Below, one piece after another: positions 25,886 to 34,532 of a stretch of 64,000 bases of DNA (positions within the stretch are counted from its first letter, which is position 1; every line of letters begins with the position of its first letter). The notes under the pieces are model-generated. The model was not told the origin of the DNA. It worked only from the letters and a program-made list of their open reading frames with translations, and searched no databases. This stretch comes from Chryseobacterium angstadtii (lineage in GTDB: Bacteria > Bacteroidota > Bacteroidia > Flavobacteriales > Weeksellaceae): positions 310,001 to 374,000 of the forward strand of contig NZ_LFND01000003.1 of the NCBI RefSeq assembly GCF_001045465.1, written 5' to 3'. A program made the translations under genes and the position numbers.

Positions 25886-25915
25886 GCGGCAGAGGAATAT
25901 TCTGCCGCTTTTCTT
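25886..25915 (+). terminator. Terminator after the isochorismatase-like gene
   Basis: GCGGCAGA and TCTGCCGC pair around a seven-base loop, followed by TTTTCTT. Confidence 0.8.
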
Positions 25916-25935
25916 CCCATTTAAAATTCATCACT

Positions 25936-27708
25936 ATGAAATTATTGAACACCCTTCTGCTTTCTTTGTTTGTAGGTACCGGATTGATGAATGCTCAAAA
26001 AGCAGATCTGGTTATCATCAACGGAAAGATCACCACAATGGATGAAAAAAATCCTCAGGTGCAGGCAGTTGCCATTAAAGACCATAAAATATTCCGGACC
26101 GGAACCAGCAGCGAAATCTTAAAATTAAAAGGAGCAAAAACCCAGCTCATAGATGCAAAAGGAAACAGAGTGATTCCAGGATTGTTCGACAGTCATTTAC
26201 ATGTTATCCGCGGTGGTAGATTTTATAATACCGAACTTCGGTGGGATGGCGTAAAAACACTCAAAAGAGCGCTGGAAATGTTGAAAGAACAGGCCCTGAG
26301 AACCCCGAAAGGACAATGGATAAGGGTAATTGGCGGATGGAATGAATATCAGTTTGAAGAAAAAAGACTACCCACATTAGCAGAGATTAACGAAGCTACA
26401 GGGAATGTTCCGGCTTTCGTGATGTATCTCTACGGAAAAGCATGGCTGAATAAAGCTGGTTTAAAAGAATTAAATATCAATGGTGAAACTCCCAATCCAA
26501 TACAGGGACTGATTGAAAAAGACAACAATGGTGATCCCACAGGACTTTTAGTGGCAGAACCCAATGCATTTATTTTATATTCTACCCTGGCAAAATTACC
26601 GGAGCTCACAGAAGACGAAAAAGTAAATTCCACACTTCAGTATATGACCGAACTGAACAGACTGGGAGTCACCGCTGTCATGGATGCTGGAGGAGGTTTT
26701 CAGAATTTCCCGGATGATTACGGAACCACCGACGCACTCAATAAGCAGGGCAAAATTACAGTTCGTCTGCCTTACTACTTATTTGCTCAGAAAAAAGGAT
26801 CTGAACTGGCAGATTATACAAAATGGACCGGAATGGTGGAAATAGATGATCATGGCCACAATGGAATTAATGAAATTGATTACCATGTGGAAGGCGGCGG
26901 AGAAAACCTGGTTTCAGACGGTGCAGATTTCGAGAACTTCCTTTTCCCGAGACCGGAACTGCCCGCTACAATGGAAAAAAATATGAAAGACGTTTTAAGC
27001 CTTTTGGTTAAAAAAAGATGGCCTTTCAGAATTCATGCGACTTACAACGAAAGCATCACCAGATTTTTAGATGTGATTGCAGAAGTCAATAAGGAAACTC
27101 CCCTGAACGGATTGATCTGGTTTTTCGATCATGCGGAAACAGTAACCGAAGACAATATGAAACGCATTAAGGCATTAGGAGGAGGAATCGCCGTTCAACA
27201 CAGAATGGCTTATCAGGGCGAAGGCTTCATTCACCGTTACGGTAAAAAAGCAGCTTTGGCTTCTCCACCTGTAAAAAAGATGCTGGAAATGGGAATTCCC
27301 GTTGGACTTGGAACAGACGGAACCAGAGTGGCAAGCTACAACCCATGGATTGCTTTGTACTGGATCACTTCAGGAAAAACAGTCGGTGGAACTCAGGTAA
27401 TGGCAAAAGAAAACACGTTAGACAGACAAACCGCTTTATCACTTTCTACCTATGGAGGATATGAGTTGATAAAAGACTTTCAAAAAGGAAAAATTAAGAA
27501 AGATTACTTTGCTGATCTTATTATTTTGGATAAAGATTATTTCACAGTCAATGAAGAAGATATAAAAAGCATTACTTCAAAATTAACCATTGTAGACGGG
27601 AAGGTTGTATACGGAGACGAAACCTATAAAAACGCAGCTCCGGCTTCTTTACCGGTAATTCCGGACTGGTCTCCTGTAAAATATTATGGAGGATACCAAA
27701 CCAGATAA
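25936..27708 (+). CDS. Amidohydrolase family protein (YtcJ-like), exported
   Basis: This 590-residue protein has a signal peptide (LLSLFVGTGLMNAQ) and amidohydrolase-3 features. They are the N-terminal DLVIINGKITTMDEKNP, the HxH metal motif in LFDSHLHVIRGG, FDHAET and the C-terminal GTDGTRVASYNPW. The family includes metal-dependent deacylases and N-substituted formamide hydrolases; substrate unknown. It could work with the preceding isochorismatase-like hydrolase on the same amide-containing compound, but this is only inferred from position. Confidence 0.9.
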   Translation: MKLLNTLLLSLFVGTGLMNAQKADLVIINGKITTMDEKNPQVQAVAIKDHKIFRTGTSSEILKLKGAKTQLIDAKGNRVIPGLFDSHLHVIRGGRFYNTELRWDGVKTLKRALEMLKEQALRTPKGQWIRVIGGWNEYQFEEKRLPTLAEINEATGNVPAFVMYLYGKAWLNKAGLKELNINGETPNPIQGLIEKDNNGDPTGLLVAEPNAFILYSTLAKLPELTEDEKVNSTLQYMTELNRLGVTAVMDAGGGFQNFPDDYGTTDALNKQGKITVRLPYYLFAQKKGSELADYTKWTGMVEIDDHGHNGINEIDYHVEGGGENLVSDGADFENFLFPRPELPATMEKNMKDVLSLLVKKRWPFRIHATYNESITRFLDVIAEVNKETPLNGLIWFFDHAETVTEDNMKRIKALGGGIAVQHRMAYQGEGFIHRYGKKAALASPPVKKMLEMGIPVGLGTDGTRVASYNPWIALYWITSGKTVGGTQVMAKENTLDRQTALSLSTYGGYELIKDFQKGKIKKDYFADLIILDKDYFTVNEEDIKSITSKLTIVDGKVVYGDETYKNAAPASLPVIPDWSPVKYYGGYQTR

Positions 27709-27757
27709 TCATGTAAGCTGGCCCCCGGAAAATATCTTGTTGCCACAAAATTTCCTT

Positions 27758-27793
27758 CCACCGGAGGGGTGGCGAAAATTCAAAAGAATTTTT
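27758..27793. repeat. Palindromic intergenic element CCACCGGAGGGGTGG
   Basis: CCACC-GGAGG-GGTGG (27758-27772) is followed by AAAATTC-AAAA-GAATTTT (27776-27793), two hairpins in a row between the amidohydrolase and the porin gene. It resembles common flavobacterial intergenic repeats; no second copy was seen in this window. Confidence 0.5.
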
Positions 27794-27833
27794 GATGGGA
27801 CGGTCCTCTAATACATCACTTCTTAAACCAATA

Positions 27834-29204
27834 ATGATGAAAAATCTGACAGTTATTCTGTTGTTCCTGCAAATTCTTATTCCCGTTCAGTTGTTTGCAC
27901 AGTTTAAACTGATGAGGTTCGATGAAGATTATTCATCATTCAAAGATTCTGCAGATACCTTTTATAACTCTGTAAAGTACATTCCGCTTTCTGAGAAAAA
28001 AGAGAGCTACCTTTCATTAGGAGGAGAAGCAAGGGGAGAATTTGTATATTTTAATAATGAAGACTGGGGAAGGCTGGGAATCGGAAGCAATCCTTTTTTG
28101 ATTCAAAGGTATAATGTGCACGCAGATTGGCATCTGAGCTCAAGGCTGCGGATTTTCGGGCAGCTCAGAAGTGCGTGGGAAAATGGCAGAAAGAACGGGC
28201 CAAGACCCATTGATGAAGATCATTTGAATATTCAGAACTTTTTCATAGACGCAGATATTATTAAAAAAGATAAGGAAAAGCTTACTGTTCGCCTGGGACG
28301 ACAGGAACTCGACTACGGAAGCGGAAGATTGATTTCCGTTCGCGAGGGCCCGAACTTGAGACTCTATTTTGACGGATTAAAATTCATGTACAAAAGAGGA
28401 AATTTTAAGTCTGATGCTTTCATAATGATGGCAAGCGATATAAACACAGGTGTTTTTGATAATAAAGCTTCAAAATCAGTCAATTTGTGGGGAAGTTACA
28501 ATACATTTATCCTTCCTCACAGTGGAAATTTAGAACTATACTATTTGGGAATCCATCGTAAAAACGTACGTTTTGAAGACGGAATTTCAGATGAAAACAG
28601 ACATACTTTAGGAGGACGGTTCTGGAGATATGGCGGCGGATTTATTTACAATTTTGAAGCAGCTTATCAGTTGGGAGGCTTCAATAAAGGAAATATCAGC
28701 GCCTGGACAGCTTCTGCAGATGTTGGATATATGTTTGAGAACGTGAAAGGAAAACCTACCATCAATCTTCGGAACGATTATATTTCCGGAGACCGTCAAA
28801 AGGGAGACGGGAAACTGGGAACATTCAATCCTCTCTATCCAAAAGGCGGCTATTTCGGATTCAATCCTCAGATAGGTCCTGTGAATTTAATTGATATTCA
28901 TCCTTATGCAACGGTAGATGTAAACAGTAAAATTACAGTTCAGGCGGATGTGGTTTTCAACTGGAGATATTCTACGCAGGACGGAATTTACAGACCCAGC
29001 GGAACACTGAGCCTTCCTTCTTCAAATTCAGCAAAAAAGTACATTGGGACTGCATTTTTGGGAAGTTTTAATTACAAAATCAATCAGTTTTTCACTTTTA
29101 ACACAGGCGTTCAGTATTTTAAAACAGGAGCATTTGTGGATGATGTGATCAATGATGATAAAGACGGATTATTTATCAATTCCAGAATTGTTTTTAAATT
29201 CTAA
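27834..29204 (+). CDS. Alginate export family outer membrane porin
   Basis: After a signal peptide (LTVILLFLQILIPVQLFAQ) the protein is built of alternating amphipathic strands with many aromatic girdle residues and ends in Phe (IVFKF), as outer membrane barrels do. LSLGGEARGEFVYF, VRLGRQELDYGSGRLISVREGPNLR and GLKFMYKRG are typical of the alginate export (AlgE-like) family. About 457 residues is normal. It probably forms a substrate channel for the neighbouring periplasmic hydrolases. The start at 27834 is chosen for the signal peptide; 27792 would place 14 extra residues before it. Confidence 0.88.
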   Translation: MMKNLTVILLFLQILIPVQLFAQFKLMRFDEDYSSFKDSADTFYNSVKYIPLSEKKESYLSLGGEARGEFVYFNNEDWGRLGIGSNPFLIQRYNVHADWHLSSRLRIFGQLRSAWENGRKNGPRPIDEDHLNIQNFFIDADIIKKDKEKLTVRLGRQELDYGSGRLISVREGPNLRLYFDGLKFMYKRGNFKSDAFIMMASDINTGVFDNKASKSVNLWGSYNTFILPHSGNLELYYLGIHRKNVRFEDGISDENRHTLGGRFWRYGGGFIYNFEAAYQLGGFNKGNISAWTASADVGYMFENVKGKPTINLRNDYISGDRQKGDGKLGTFNPLYPKGGYFGFNPQIGPVNLIDIHPYATVDVNSKITVQADVVFNWRYSTQDGIYRPSGTLSLPSSNSAKKYIGTAFLGSFNYKINQFFTFNTGVQYFKTGAFVDDVINDDKDGLFINSRIVFKF

Positions 29205-29272
29205 ATACTATAAAAATTGATCAGTTATAACATTACTTAACCCATATCAAGAAGAAGTTTTTACACAAAAAT

Positions 29273-29280
29273 TACCTTTG
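29273..29280 (+). promoter_or_regulatory. -7 element for the M17 N-domain gene
   Basis: TACCTTTG matches TAnnTTTG, 36 bases before the start codon at 29317. Confidence 0.45.
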
Positions 29281-29316
29281 AAACAGATAAAATAGCAACA
29301 CAAAAAAATAAATCAC

Positions 29317-30060
29317 ATGCAAAATACATTTAAAAATAATCTGAAAAAATCACTGTTAATTGCAGGATTAGCATTTTCAACACTCACATTTGCACAAACT
29401 GTCACTGCCAATTCATCTCCAACTCCTGCAAAAATAGGAACCTCAAAAAACTGGGGATCCGTAGACGGAATTTCAATGATTGGCCTGGTACAGGGGCCGT
29501 CTTCCGCAAATGCCCAATTACAGGTAGCCTGTGTTTTTGAATATACGGACAATGATATTCACAGCGCCCAGGCTTTACCCGCCAATCTGAACGGGTTGGT
29601 TCATTTGGATGATGCATTAAAAGGCGAATTCACCAAAATCAGACAATCAGGACAGTTTAAAGGACATGCACTGGAAACTATTTTAATCACTCCTCCCGCA
29701 GGTTCTATGTCAGCCAAAAAGCTCCTACTGATCGGTTTAGGCGACCGCAACAACTTCACTCCCGAGCTGATGACTTCCGTAGGTGAAGTGGCAGCCCGTG
29801 AAGCCATGAGACTGGGCGTAACCAATTTTGCATTTGCCAGCGATTTAAAAGACGCAGGAATAGATTCTCCAACCGCTCTGGTAGCAGGAAATGTAGTAAA
29901 AGGAATTACATTGGCCAACCGTTCCGAAACCTATTTAAAAGAGCATAAGCTTTCCACCACAAAGAAACTGGAAAAAGTATACCTTCTGGCAGGCCCGTCT
30001 TTCTTTGAAGTAGCAGGCGGAGGAATCAAAGATGCCATTGCTGAAATAAATAAAAAATAA
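29317..30060 (+). CDS. Secreted protein resembling the M17 aminopeptidase N-terminal domain only
   Basis: This 247-residue protein has a signal peptide (LLIAGLAFSTLTFAQ). The rest resembles the non-catalytic N-terminal domain of leucyl aminopeptidases (LVHLDDALKGEFTKI ... KLLLIGLGDRNNFTPE ... REAMRLGVTNFAFASDL). The metal-binding and catalytic C-terminal domain (NTDAEGR region) is missing, and the protein ends normally. It is therefore unlikely to be a peptidase; it may bind a ligand. A terminator follows. Confidence 0.8.
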   Translation: MQNTFKNNLKKSLLIAGLAFSTLTFAQTVTANSSPTPAKIGTSKNWGSVDGISMIGLVQGPSSANAQLQVACVFEYTDNDIHSAQALPANLNGLVHLDDALKGEFTKIRQSGQFKGHALETILITPPAGSMSAKKLLLIGLGDRNNFTPELMTSVGEVAAREAMRLGVTNFAFASDLKDAGIDSPTALVAGNVVKGITLANRSETYLKEHKLSTTKKLEKVYLLAGPSFFEVAGGGIKDAIAEINKK

Positions 30061-30088
30061 TGAATTGATTTTCGTTAATATTGTGAAG

Positions 30089-30116
30089 ACTCTCCTTTTT
30101 TAAGGGGAGTTTTATT
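30089..30116 (+). terminator. Terminator after the M17 N-domain gene
   Basis: ACTCTCCTT pairs with AAGGGGAGT (one wobble), followed by TTTATT. Confidence 0.7.
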
Positions 30117-30228
30117 ATTCAGATATGGCTATGTCATTTTCAATGATCAGCAGATAACTGTCAACTAAATATAGATAAATCCAAAAAAAATCCCGACTTT
30201 TGTCCCCCTTTCAATAATCCCGAAATTC

Positions 30229-32352
30229 ATGAAACTTTGTATTGCAGAAAAGCCCAGTGTTGCCAGAGATATCGCCAAAGTATTAGGTGCTACCACGCCT
30301 AAACAGGGCTATATGGAAGGTAACGGATACTGTGTGACATGGACGTTCGGACACCTTTGTACCTTAAAAGAACCTCACGATTACGGTCCCCAGTACAAAT
30401 CCTGGAACCTGTTTCTATTGCCTATTATTCCAAGCAGTTTTGGGATTAAATTAATTCCCAATAAAGGCGTTGAGAATCAGTTTAAAGTCATTGAGAAATT
30501 GGTAGAGGAATGTGATGAGGTGATTAACTGTGGGGATGCCGGGCAGGAAGGAGAGCTGATTCAGCGATGGGTTTTGCAGAAGGCAAAATGTAACAAACCT
30601 ATTCAGCGTTTATGGATTTCTTCCCTTACTGAAGAGGCCATTAAGGAAGGTTTTGCCAGCCTGAAACCCGCAGAAGAGTATAAAAACCTTTACCTGGCAG
30701 GAAATGCCAGAGCTATTGGAGACTGGCTGCTGGGAATCAATGCCACAAGATTATTCACCAAAAAGTTTGGAGGAAACAAAGCGGTGCTTTCCATCGGAAG
30801 GGTACAGACCCCGACTTTGGCGATGCTCGTTCAGCGTCAGAAAGAAATTGATGCCTTCACAACGGAAGAATACTGGGAACTCAAAACCAAATACCGGGAC
30901 GTTATTTTCAATGCCGCGATTGACCGTTTAAAAACCCTTGATCGTGCTGAAAAAGGTCTTGAATACCTTAAACTCAATCCTTTTGAAATTGTCTCTTTTG
31001 AGATCAAAGAAGGAAAAGAAAAAAACCTGAGACTTTTTGATTTGACGGGACTTCAGGTGGAAGCCAACAAAAAATATGGGTATTCTGCAGAAAATACTTT
31101 AAATTATATTCAAAGTCTGTACGAAAAAAAGCACGTGACCTATCCACGTGTTGATACCACTTATCTATCCGAAAGTTTGTACCCGAAAATAGAAGGAATT
31201 CTTCGGAAAATGCACTTTTATCAGGAGTTGATTGCTCCGTTGCTGGAAGCACCCATTCCTAAGTCAAAAGCTGTTTTTGATGATACGAAAGTGACGGATC
31301 ACCATGCAATTATCCCTACTGAAGTACCGCCTTCCCAAAATCTGAGCAGGGAAGAGAAGTTGATTTATGATCTGATTGCCAAACGTTTTATTTCCGTTTT
31401 CTATCCGGAATGTAAAATTTCAAATACTTTAGTGGAAGGAAAAGTAGGAACCATTCCGTTCAAAACAAGTGGAAGACAGGTTCTGGAACCGGGATGGAGA
31501 GCCGTTTACGCCAAAGAGCCGAAGGAAGAAGCTGCAGATAAAGAAAAAGAAAAGGAAGAAGAACAGACTATTCCTGAATTTGTGGTAGGAGAAACCGGGC
31601 CGCACGACCCTATGATTCATCAGGGAAAAACTACCCCTCCAAAACCTTATACTGAAGCAACATTGCTGAGAGCTATGGAAACTGCCGGAAAACAGGTAGA
31701 AGACGAAGAACTGCGTGAACTTCTGAAGAATAACGGAATCGGTAGACCTTCCACCCGTGCCAATATCATCGAAACTCTTTTCAAAAGAAAGTATATCGAG
31801 AAGAAAAGGAAAAACCTGATTGCTACACCCACCGGAATTCAGCTGATTGATACCATTGAAGACGAGCTGCTGAAAAGCCCGGAATTAACCGGAGAATGGG
31901 AGTCCAAGCTTCGTAAAATTGAAAGCGGCGAATATGAAGCTAACCAGTTTAAAGAAGAACTGATTCAGATGGTAACGGAACTGACCAAAAAAGTAGTGGA
32001 CGGAAAAGGAAAAGTCATTACGTTACACGAAGAAAAGGAAGAAGTCAAAGAAAAGAAAAAACGCGAACCTGCCGTAAAAAAAGAACTTCAGTCCTGGGAA
32101 GAAACAAAATGCCCGAAATGTAAAGAACACAACCTGATCAAAGGAAAAACGGCGGTGGGCTGTTCTGATTTTAAGAATTGTGGCTTTAAAGTTACTTTTG
32201 ACATTTTTGGAAAGAAATTATCGGATAAACAGCTTTTAGATCTGGTTTTAAAAGGAAAAACCTCAAAACTGAAAGGGTTTACTACCCATTCCGAAGGTCT
32301 GACAGAGGGAATTCTGACACTCGGAGAAGATTTTCAGGTACAGCTTTCCTAA
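30229..32352 (+). CDS. topB: DNA topoisomerase III
   Basis: This 707-residue type IA topoisomerase has a Toprim domain (AEKPSVARDIAKVLG, and the acidic NCGDAGQEGELIQRW). SIGRVQTPTLAMLV follows, then the active-site tyrosine region HVTYPRVDTTYLSES (Tyr near residue 305). A lysine- and glutamate-rich linker leads to a C-terminal zinc-finger-like segment (CPKCKEHNLIKGKTAVGCSDFKNCGF). It decatenates and relaxes DNA through single-strand passage. Many Bacteroidota carry extra TopB copies on mobile elements, but nothing mobile is seen next to this one. It ends 4 bases from the convergent next gene. Confidence 0.94.
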   Translation: MKLCIAEKPSVARDIAKVLGATTPKQGYMEGNGYCVTWTFGHLCTLKEPHDYGPQYKSWNLFLLPIIPSSFGIKLIPNKGVENQFKVIEKLVEECDEVINCGDAGQEGELIQRWVLQKAKCNKPIQRLWISSLTEEAIKEGFASLKPAEEYKNLYLAGNARAIGDWLLGINATRLFTKKFGGNKAVLSIGRVQTPTLAMLVQRQKEIDAFTTEEYWELKTKYRDVIFNAAIDRLKTLDRAEKGLEYLKLNPFEIVSFEIKEGKEKNLRLFDLTGLQVEANKKYGYSAENTLNYIQSLYEKKHVTYPRVDTTYLSESLYPKIEGILRKMHFYQELIAPLLEAPIPKSKAVFDDTKVTDHHAIIPTEVPPSQNLSREEKLIYDLIAKRFISVFYPECKISNTLVEGKVGTIPFKTSGRQVLEPGWRAVYAKEPKEEAADKEKEKEEEQTIPEFVVGETGPHDPMIHQGKTTPPKPYTEATLLRAMETAGKQVEDEELRELLKNNGIGRPSTRANIIETLFKRKYIEKKRKNLIATPTGIQLIDTIEDELLKSPELTGEWESKLRKIESGEYEANQFKEELIQMVTELTKKVVDGKGKVITLHEEKEEVKEKKKREPAVKKELQSWEETKCPKCKEHNLIKGKTAVGCSDFKNCGFKVTFDIFGKKLSDKQLLDLVLKGKTSKLKGFTTHSEGLTEGILTLGEDFQVQLS

Positions 32353-32356
32353 GAAT

Positions 32357-32779
32357 TTACCGGAATAATTTGCCATACCATCCACTGATGTCTTTTCTGA
32401 TGCTGTCGTGATAGGTACATAAAACCTGTGCCAGTTCAAGCTTGGATTTTTCAGAGGCATAAGGATTTAAAGTAAGATATCCGTAAAAATTACCATCCTG
32501 ATCTACAATAGCCGGAGGATATGATGCATAGGCACTCCACGGGGAATAAGTGCTGTATGCATTTCCATAATTTCCACTGGCGTTCCAAATGGATTTCGAA
32601 CTCAGTATATTTCCAAAATCTCCGAAAGAATTCCAGATCGAGTCTTTATCAAAAGTATCGCAGTTCAAGCAGCCTAAATACTGATCCTGATTGGAACCTC
32701 CGTACAGATGCAGGGTTTGGGCATGAAAAATACAGCCTGTCAGAAAACTTAGAAAAAGGAGAAATTTTTTGGAATTCAT
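32357..32779 (-). CDS. Secreted protein with SIWN/YG repeats
   Basis: This 140-residue protein has a signal peptide (FLLFLSFLTGCIFHAQ), a CLNCD cysteine pair and short aromatic repeats: SIWNSFGDFGN, SIWNASGNYGN, then SPWSAYASYPPAIVDQDGNFYGYLTLN. This pattern (Ser-x-Trp-Asn ... Tyr/Phe-Gly, then PPxIVDxDGNFYGYLT) is seen in small proteins of many bacteria. The function is unknown to me. It is convergent with topB. Confidence 0.78.
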   Translation of the reverse strand: MNSKKFLLFLSFLTGCIFHAQTLHLYGGSNQDQYLGCLNCDTFDKDSIWNSFGDFGNILSSKSIWNASGNYGNAYSTYSPWSAYASYPPAIVDQDGNFYGYLTLNPYASEKSKLELAQVLCTYHDSIRKDISGWYGKLFR

Positions 32780-32836
32780 AGGGATGTATAATTTGTTGCA
32801 AAGCTACTGTTTTTTGTGGTTGGAAATATCTATTTG

Positions 32837-33013
32837 ACCACAGATTTCTCAGATGTGCACAGATGATTGTGTATAGAATTTTTAGTTGAGAATATGAACT
32901 ACTCCTTCAAAAATTCTTTGAATTTTTAAAAAACTTATGTGCACTTCGTCTCTTCATTTTATTCAACTTGAAAATAATTAAAGTGTTTCAAAAATTTTTG
33001 TGCCTTTTGTGGT
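32837..33013. repeat. 'ACCACAAAAG' family element, copy A
   Basis: It starts ACCACAGATTTCTCAG and ends TTTTGTGCCTTTTGTGGT, giving degenerate inverted ends. It carries the family core CTTATGTGCACTTC...CATTTTATTCAACTTGAAAAT. No gene is seen in 32780-33427; this copy and copy B fill most of it. Confidence 0.65.
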
Positions 33014-33098
33014 TATTATAAACCATTAAGATCAATGAAGGTGATAAGAATAGTTAAGAAAAATCAAATGATTTTTTAAGCAGTGCCTTTTCAAGCGA

Positions 33099-33304
33099 AG
33101 CTCACCTTAATATCCTTAAAAACTTAAAAAAATCTTACTGGTCCAATTGTTTTAATCTCTCGCAGATCTAACAAATTAGGCAGATTTTTTATCATGTCAG
33201 ATAAAAATCTTGGATTTTAAAAAAACTTCTGTGTACTTCCTCTCTCCATTTTATTCAACTTAGAAATAACTAAAGCGTTTAAAAACTTTTGTGTCTTTTG
33301 TGGT
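33099..33304. repeat. 'ACCACAAAAG' family element, copy B
   Basis: Running from AGCTCACCTTAATATCC to TTTTGTGTCTTTTGTGGT, this copy matches the reverse complement of 45047-45249 along nearly its whole 200-base length, including GGTCCAATTGTTTTAA, CTCTCGCAGAT and the CATTTTATTCAACTT core. Confidence 0.75.
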
Positions 33305-33427
33305 TGAAAAAACAAGCGGCATAATTAAAAAATTCACCATGAATAAAGAAACTTATTTTAGATTTTCTGGTATTTCTGAAAAACATTCATGTACTTTGTA
33401 TTCACATTCAGATTAAATTAAATATTT

Positions 33428-33850
33428 ATGACTCCAGAAAAAAAGAAACTCATTACAGACAGCTTCAGCCGATCCGAAACGTTGAAATTCTACAAAGCCG
33501 AATTATTGGAAGTAGAGACCGATTTTGTTTCGATTAAAATTCCGAAAATGGAAATGATGACCCGGAAAGCAGGCATGTTCAATGGCGCTATGATTGCTTC
33601 TTTGGTGGATGTTTCTTCCGGATATGCTTCTGTAAGCCATTATAAAGATGACTGTTATGTCGTGACGGTTGAACTGAAGGTGAATTACCTTCGTCCCGCT
33701 CTAGGAGATGCTTTGATATCAAAGTCTTACGTTATTAAAGGCGGAGTACAGATTATTGTGGTAAGAACTGAAATATATGTTCTTGATGAAAGTACAGGTT
33801 CGGAAAGTCATGTAGCAACTTCACTCGTAACGATGATGAGAATAAAATAA
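33428..33850 (+). CDS. PaaI-type hotdog thioesterase
   Basis: This 140-residue protein has the hotdog pattern of the PaaI/YbgC group: GMFNGAMIASLVDVSSGYASVSHY (normally HGG..a.laD.a.g.A) followed by VTVELKVNYLRPALGDALI. The histidine often found before the GG motif is replaced by Asn/Phe here. Members hydrolyse acyl-CoA thioesters. It appears to be a single gene following a repeat-filled gap. Confidence 0.85.
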   Translation: MTPEKKKLITDSFSRSETLKFYKAELLEVETDFVSIKIPKMEMMTRKAGMFNGAMIASLVDVSSGYASVSHYKDDCYVVTVELKVNYLRPALGDALISKSYVIKGGVQIIVVRTEIYVLDESTGSESHVATSLVTMMRIK

Positions 33851-33961
33851 AAGATTCCCGGAATTAAAATATTCTTTAAACAAAGAGCCGGACTGCATTT
33901 TTTTAACTTAAATGGAACAGGTTTTGCTCCTTAAACCCTATAAACATTAAAAAATAATAAT

Positions 33962-34306
33962 ATGAACTTAATTGTCAGGCTGTTTGTTACAGCAATCGTT
34001 GCGTATCTTTTGACGAAGGTACTTCCGGGCGTACATTTCGAAGGATTTTCTTCCGCGATTATTTTTGCCATTGTACTGGGAATATTAAATATTTTCGTGA
34101 AACCTATTTTGGGCCTTTTAGGGTTGCCGCTTACGATTATTACATTAGGGCTGTTTGCTTTGGTCATTAATGCTGTTATCATTCTGATTGCTGATTATTT
34201 TATAGACAGTATGGTAGTAGACGGCTTCTGGTGGGCACTTATATTCAGTGTATTGCTGTCTTTTGTAACTTCCCTGGCCAGCTCTATGTTTTCGGACGGA
34301 GATTAA
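33962..34306 (+). CDS. Phage holin family 4 (YvlD-like) membrane protein
   Basis: This 114-residue protein has four hydrophobic helices and the family signature (VLGILNIFVKPILGLLGLPLTIITLGLFALVINAV). Despite the family name these are chromosomal membrane proteins in many bacteria, often linked to envelope stress, and no phage genes are nearby. It is followed by a terminator. Confidence 0.9.
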   Translation: MNLIVRLFVTAIVAYLLTKVLPGVHFEGFSSAIIFAIVLGILNIFVKPILGLLGLPLTIITLGLFALVINAVIILIADYFIDSMVVDGFWWALIFSVLLSFVTSLASSMFSDGD

Positions 34307-34332
34307 CGGATCAAAAGTAAAATACTTATATG

Positions 34333-34365
34333 AGTCTGCTGTTTTTTACGGCAGGCTTTTTTTGT
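34333..34365 (+). terminator. Terminator after the holin-family gene
   Basis: AGTCTGC (34333-34339) pairs with GCAGGCT (34351-34357), one wobble, followed by seven T residues. Confidence 0.75.
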
Positions 34366-34445
34366 GTTTTTGAGATATTGACTCTCAATGGCAAATACAC
34401 CGAAATTTTAATGTTAATTCTTTCGTTCATTTTTATTTTAAGTAC

Positions 34446-34453
34446 TAACTTTG
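34446..34453 (+). promoter_or_regulatory. -7 element for the S9 peptidase
   Basis: TAACTTTG matches TAnnTTTG; it implies a 5' leader of about 70 bases before the start at 34533. Confidence 0.4.
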
Positions 34454-34532
34454 GGGTTCTTTGAATTAATTAAAAGGAATTGATGGAATTAAGTATGATT
34501 TCACAGTTCCGTTAAAAAATGAATATCAACAT

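Noticed and set aside
30229..32352. Integrative element suggested by topoisomerase III
   Set aside because: TopB genes occur on such elements in this phylum, but no transfer, relaxase, integrase or attachment repeats are visible here.
32780..33427. Possible CRISPR array, because of repeated words in the gap
   Set aside because: The repeats are long, diverged and unevenly spaced, with no repeat-spacer rhythm and no cas genes.
33962..34306. Possible prophage trace because of the 'phage holin' family name
   Set aside because: The family is chromosomal and widespread in bacteria, and no integrase, terminase or structural gene is nearby.
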